Source: Candidatus Aenigmatarchaeota archaeon
GTDB taxonomy: Archaea; Aenigmatarchaeota; Aenigmatarchaeia; QMZP01; JAUXAV01
Assembly (NCBI GenBank): GCA_030619735.1
Contig: JAUXAV010000060.1
Location: 1 to 6,846 of the forward strand
Length of the DNA: 6,846 nucleotides
Reading direction: 5' to 3'
This document shows, piece after piece, positions 5,333 through 6,846 of this stretch; positions within the stretch are counted from its first letter, which is position 1; every line of letters starts with the position of its first letter. The position numbers and the translations under genes were made by a program. A model generated the notes under the pieces. It did not search any database, was not told the origin of the DNA, and worked only from the letters and a program-made list of their open reading frames with translations.

Positions 5333-5613
5333 GGCTTATGACAAGAAAAATTATTGTAGTATTGCTGCTAATAATCTTTTTGTTTTTTCTGTTCAGGCTG
5401 GGCTGGAAAGTCATGGGATTAAACATAAACCCTGGTTTAATGGAGACAGGGGGTTCAAAAAGCATAGAAACCCCGTCCGAACCAAGAATGGAGGTCCTTA
5501 ACGAAAGCGCAAACACCGGCACAACCCCCTCAAAGGTTGGCAGCATAATGATAAATCCAGGGGGCGTCACCAGCATCAAGATAGAAAGCGGCTATTCCGC
5601 TGCCGGGGAATAA
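5329..5613 (+). CDS. Small single-pass membrane-anchored protein
   Basis: No recognised family. Up to 94 residues: basic start, one strongly hydrophobic helix (about 8-24, rich in Leu, Ile, Phe), then a polar tail of about 65 residues rich in Ser, Thr, Gly, Pro and Asn with no cysteine. The tail contains two related stretches, NINPG followed by SIE and MINPG followed by SIKIE, a possible degenerate repeat. Two starts are possible: GTG at 5329, overlapping the previous stop as GTGA, and ATG at 5338 with GAGG only 3 nt upstream; the second begins MTRKIIVV and keeps the whole helix. Overlap with the upstream exported-protein gene indicates translational coupling. The TAA stop lies 3 nt from the convergent aIF2 gamma stop. 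Confidence 0.75.
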   Translation: MRLMTRKIIVVLLLIIFLFFLFRLGWKVMGLNINPGLMETGGSKSIETPSEPRMEVLNESANTGTTPSKVGSIMINPGGVTSIKIESGYSAAGE

Positions 5614-5616
5614 GGC

Positions 5617-6840
5617 CTATGCAATCAACTGGCCCCATCCAATGAGCCGCCACCTTCCTGCCACCTGCCTTCCCAGTGCGACCCTGTCCCCCTTCTCAGC
5701 GCACACAGGAAGCTTGAGCCTTACCTGCACATTCTCTCCAGAGACAGAAACAACGCTTCCCACGGTCCTGAATGTGCTTATGGTAAGCATCAGGACATCT
5801 CCGGGCCTTATGGGCTCCACCTTCAGCTCCTCCTTGGCTCCGACAACCCTCTCCAACAGACTGGTCTTCAGGTTCAGCTCCTGCATAACCTGGGGAAGCT
5901 TCCCTGGAAGGCCTGCTATATTCCCTGAGAGCGAATCCGATTTCGCCAGATAGGGGTCCAGTTCAGTTGAAACGCCAAGCAATCCGCCTGGCCCCGCCTC
6001 CTTCAGGTCCCTCATGCTCTTCTGGAGGCCGGTTATTTTAGTGCTAATGGGCCTGAACTCGCCCTTTATCTTTATCCCCGGCCTTATCTCAATCTCCTGC
6101 CCCAGCTTCAGTATGCCCTCCGAAAGCGAGCCGCCCAGCACCCCGCCCCTGAGCTTTTCTATGGGGGTTCCCGGCCTGTTCACATCAAAGCTCCTTGCAA
6201 TAAGCATCCTGGGAGGCTTCCTGGCATCTCTTTGGGGGGTCGGGATATTCCCCTCTATGGCCTCAATCAGGGCATCTATATTGATTCCCTGCTGCGCAGA
6301 AACCGGTATAATAGGAGCCTTCTCAGCTATGGTCCCCTTCACAAAATCCCTTATCTGCCTGCAGTTCTTCTTTGCCTCCTGGGGCGCCACCAAATCAATC
6401 TTGTTCTGGACAATCACAATGTTCTTTATCCCTGCAATCTCCATCGCCACCAGGTGCTCCCTGGTCTGGGGCTGGGGGCAGGGCTCATTGGCCGCTATAA
6501 TTAACAGGACCCCGTCCATCAGGGAAGTGCCGGCCAGCACCGTTGCCATCAGGGTTTCGTGCCCCGGCGCATCCACAAAGGAGACCGTCCTGATGGGCTT
6601 GCAGGACTTGAAGCACTTTATGCACTTCTCTGTGGCCCCAAAGCACTGGGAGCCCCTGCATTCCCTGCACTTATAGAACGTAGCATCTGCATACCCTATC
6701 CTTATGGTTATGCCCCTCTTTAGTTCCTCGGAATGCGTGTCTGTCCATTTCCCGGTAAGGGCCTCAGTAAGGGTGGTCTTCCCATGGTCCACATGACCCA
6801 ATAAACCAATATTGACCTCTGGGGCAGGCTTTTCTTTCAC
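5617..6840 (-). CDS. eif2g: Translation initiation factor aIF2 subunit gamma
   Basis: GTPase core of the heterotrimeric aIF2, which binds Met-tRNAi and carries it to the small ribosomal subunit. The 407 residues match the usual archaeal length of about 410. GTPase motifs are complete: GHVDHGKT at 15-22, switch I with RGITIRIGYAD at 42-52, DAPGH at 90-94, NKID at 146-149 and SAQ at 181-183. The gamma-specific zinc knuckle is present between switch I and G3 (C58, C61, C73, C76, with extra C66 and C80). ANEPCPQPQTREHL at 117-130, RSFDVNRPGT at about 216-225 and GGVLGGSL set it apart from EF-Tu and SelB and support gamma. Domains II and III follow, ending in WRLIGWGQLIA. The start taken is GTG at 6838-6840; two more in-frame codons (AAG GCA) reach the window edge, so a start further upstream cannot be excluded. 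It is convergent with the small exported-protein pair and is the last gene of its unit; upstream partners lie outside the window. Confidence 0.96.
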   Translation of the reverse strand: MKEKPAPEVNIGLLGHVDHGKTTLTEALTGKWTDTHSEELKRGITIRIGYADATFYKCRECRGSQCFGATEKCIKCFKSCKPIRTVSFVDAPGHETLMATVLAGTSLMDGVLLIIAANEPCPQPQTREHLVAMEIAGIKNIVIVQNKIDLVAPQEAKKNCRQIRDFVKGTIAEKAPIIPVSAQQGINIDALIEAIEGNIPTPQRDARKPPRMLIARSFDVNRPGTPIEKLRGGVLGGSLSEGILKLGQEIEIRPGIKIKGEFRPISTKITGLQKSMRDLKEAGPGGLLGVSTELDPYLAKSDSLSGNIAGLPGKLPQVMQELNLKTSLLERVVGAKEELKVEPIRPGDVLMLTISTFRTVGSVVSVSGENVQVRLKLPVCAEKGDRVALGRQVAGRWRLIGWGQLIA

Positions 6841-6846
6841 TGCCTT

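Noticed and set aside
6014..6676. 220-codon plus-strand frame inside aIF2 gamma
   Set aside because: Antisense to the GTPase motifs. No domain, promoter or Shine-Dalgarno.
1..6846. tRNA, rRNA, CRISPR array, transposon ends or phage genes
   Set aside because: No cloverleaf-like sequence, regularly spaced direct repeat, transposase motif or terminal inverted repeat was seen on reading both strands.

Overview
The window is archaeal chromosome from an uncultured lineage. Evidence for Archaea: a clear aIF2 gamma (a protein absent from Bacteria), a single-domain Get3/TRC40 ATPase with the CxxC motif, and AT-rich TATA-like boxes centred about 25 nt upstream of five start codons, the spacing expected for leaderless archaeal transcripts. 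The lysine/arginine-rich proteome with heavy AGG/AGA and ATA use, the tight gene packing and an exported protein whose membrane anchor ends in an ITGFV-type sequence suggest a DPANN-like archaeon. That placement is inference only.

Layout. 1-1173 (+): S-adenosylhomocysteine hydrolase, cut off at its N-terminus by the window edge. 1185-2546 (-): a three-gene unit read right to left: a 33-residue extremely basic protein, an 86-residue three-helix membrane protein, and Get3, with one TATA box upstream and a perfect Shine-Dalgarno in front of get3. 2641-3258 (+): a divergently transcribed 205-residue protein that I read as a highly diverged diadenylate-cyclase (DisA_N-like) domain with an altered RHR motif. 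3255-4181 (-): DUF362-type protein with two 4Fe-4S cluster motifs; its stop codon interlocks with that of the previous gene. 4213-4671 (-): polytopic membrane protein resembling DUF457 membrane-bound metal-dependent hydrolases. 4820-5613 (+): two overlapping genes for small membrane-anchored, outward-facing proteins. 5617-6840 (-): aIF2 gamma.

How the genes fit together. The window mixes housekeeping functions (methyl-cycle detoxification, translation initiation, tail-anchored protein targeting) with lineage-specific small membrane or exported proteins. The most coherent unit is the get3 operon, where a small membrane protein sits 17 nt upstream of the targeting ATPase. All three convergent gene pairs are separated by 11, -4 and 3 nt, so transcripts must end inside the opposing gene. 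First genes of units look leaderless, while the downstream get3 has a strong Shine-Dalgarno. No RNA genes, CRISPR arrays or mobile elements were seen. The longest stretch without a gene is 148 nt (4672-4819).
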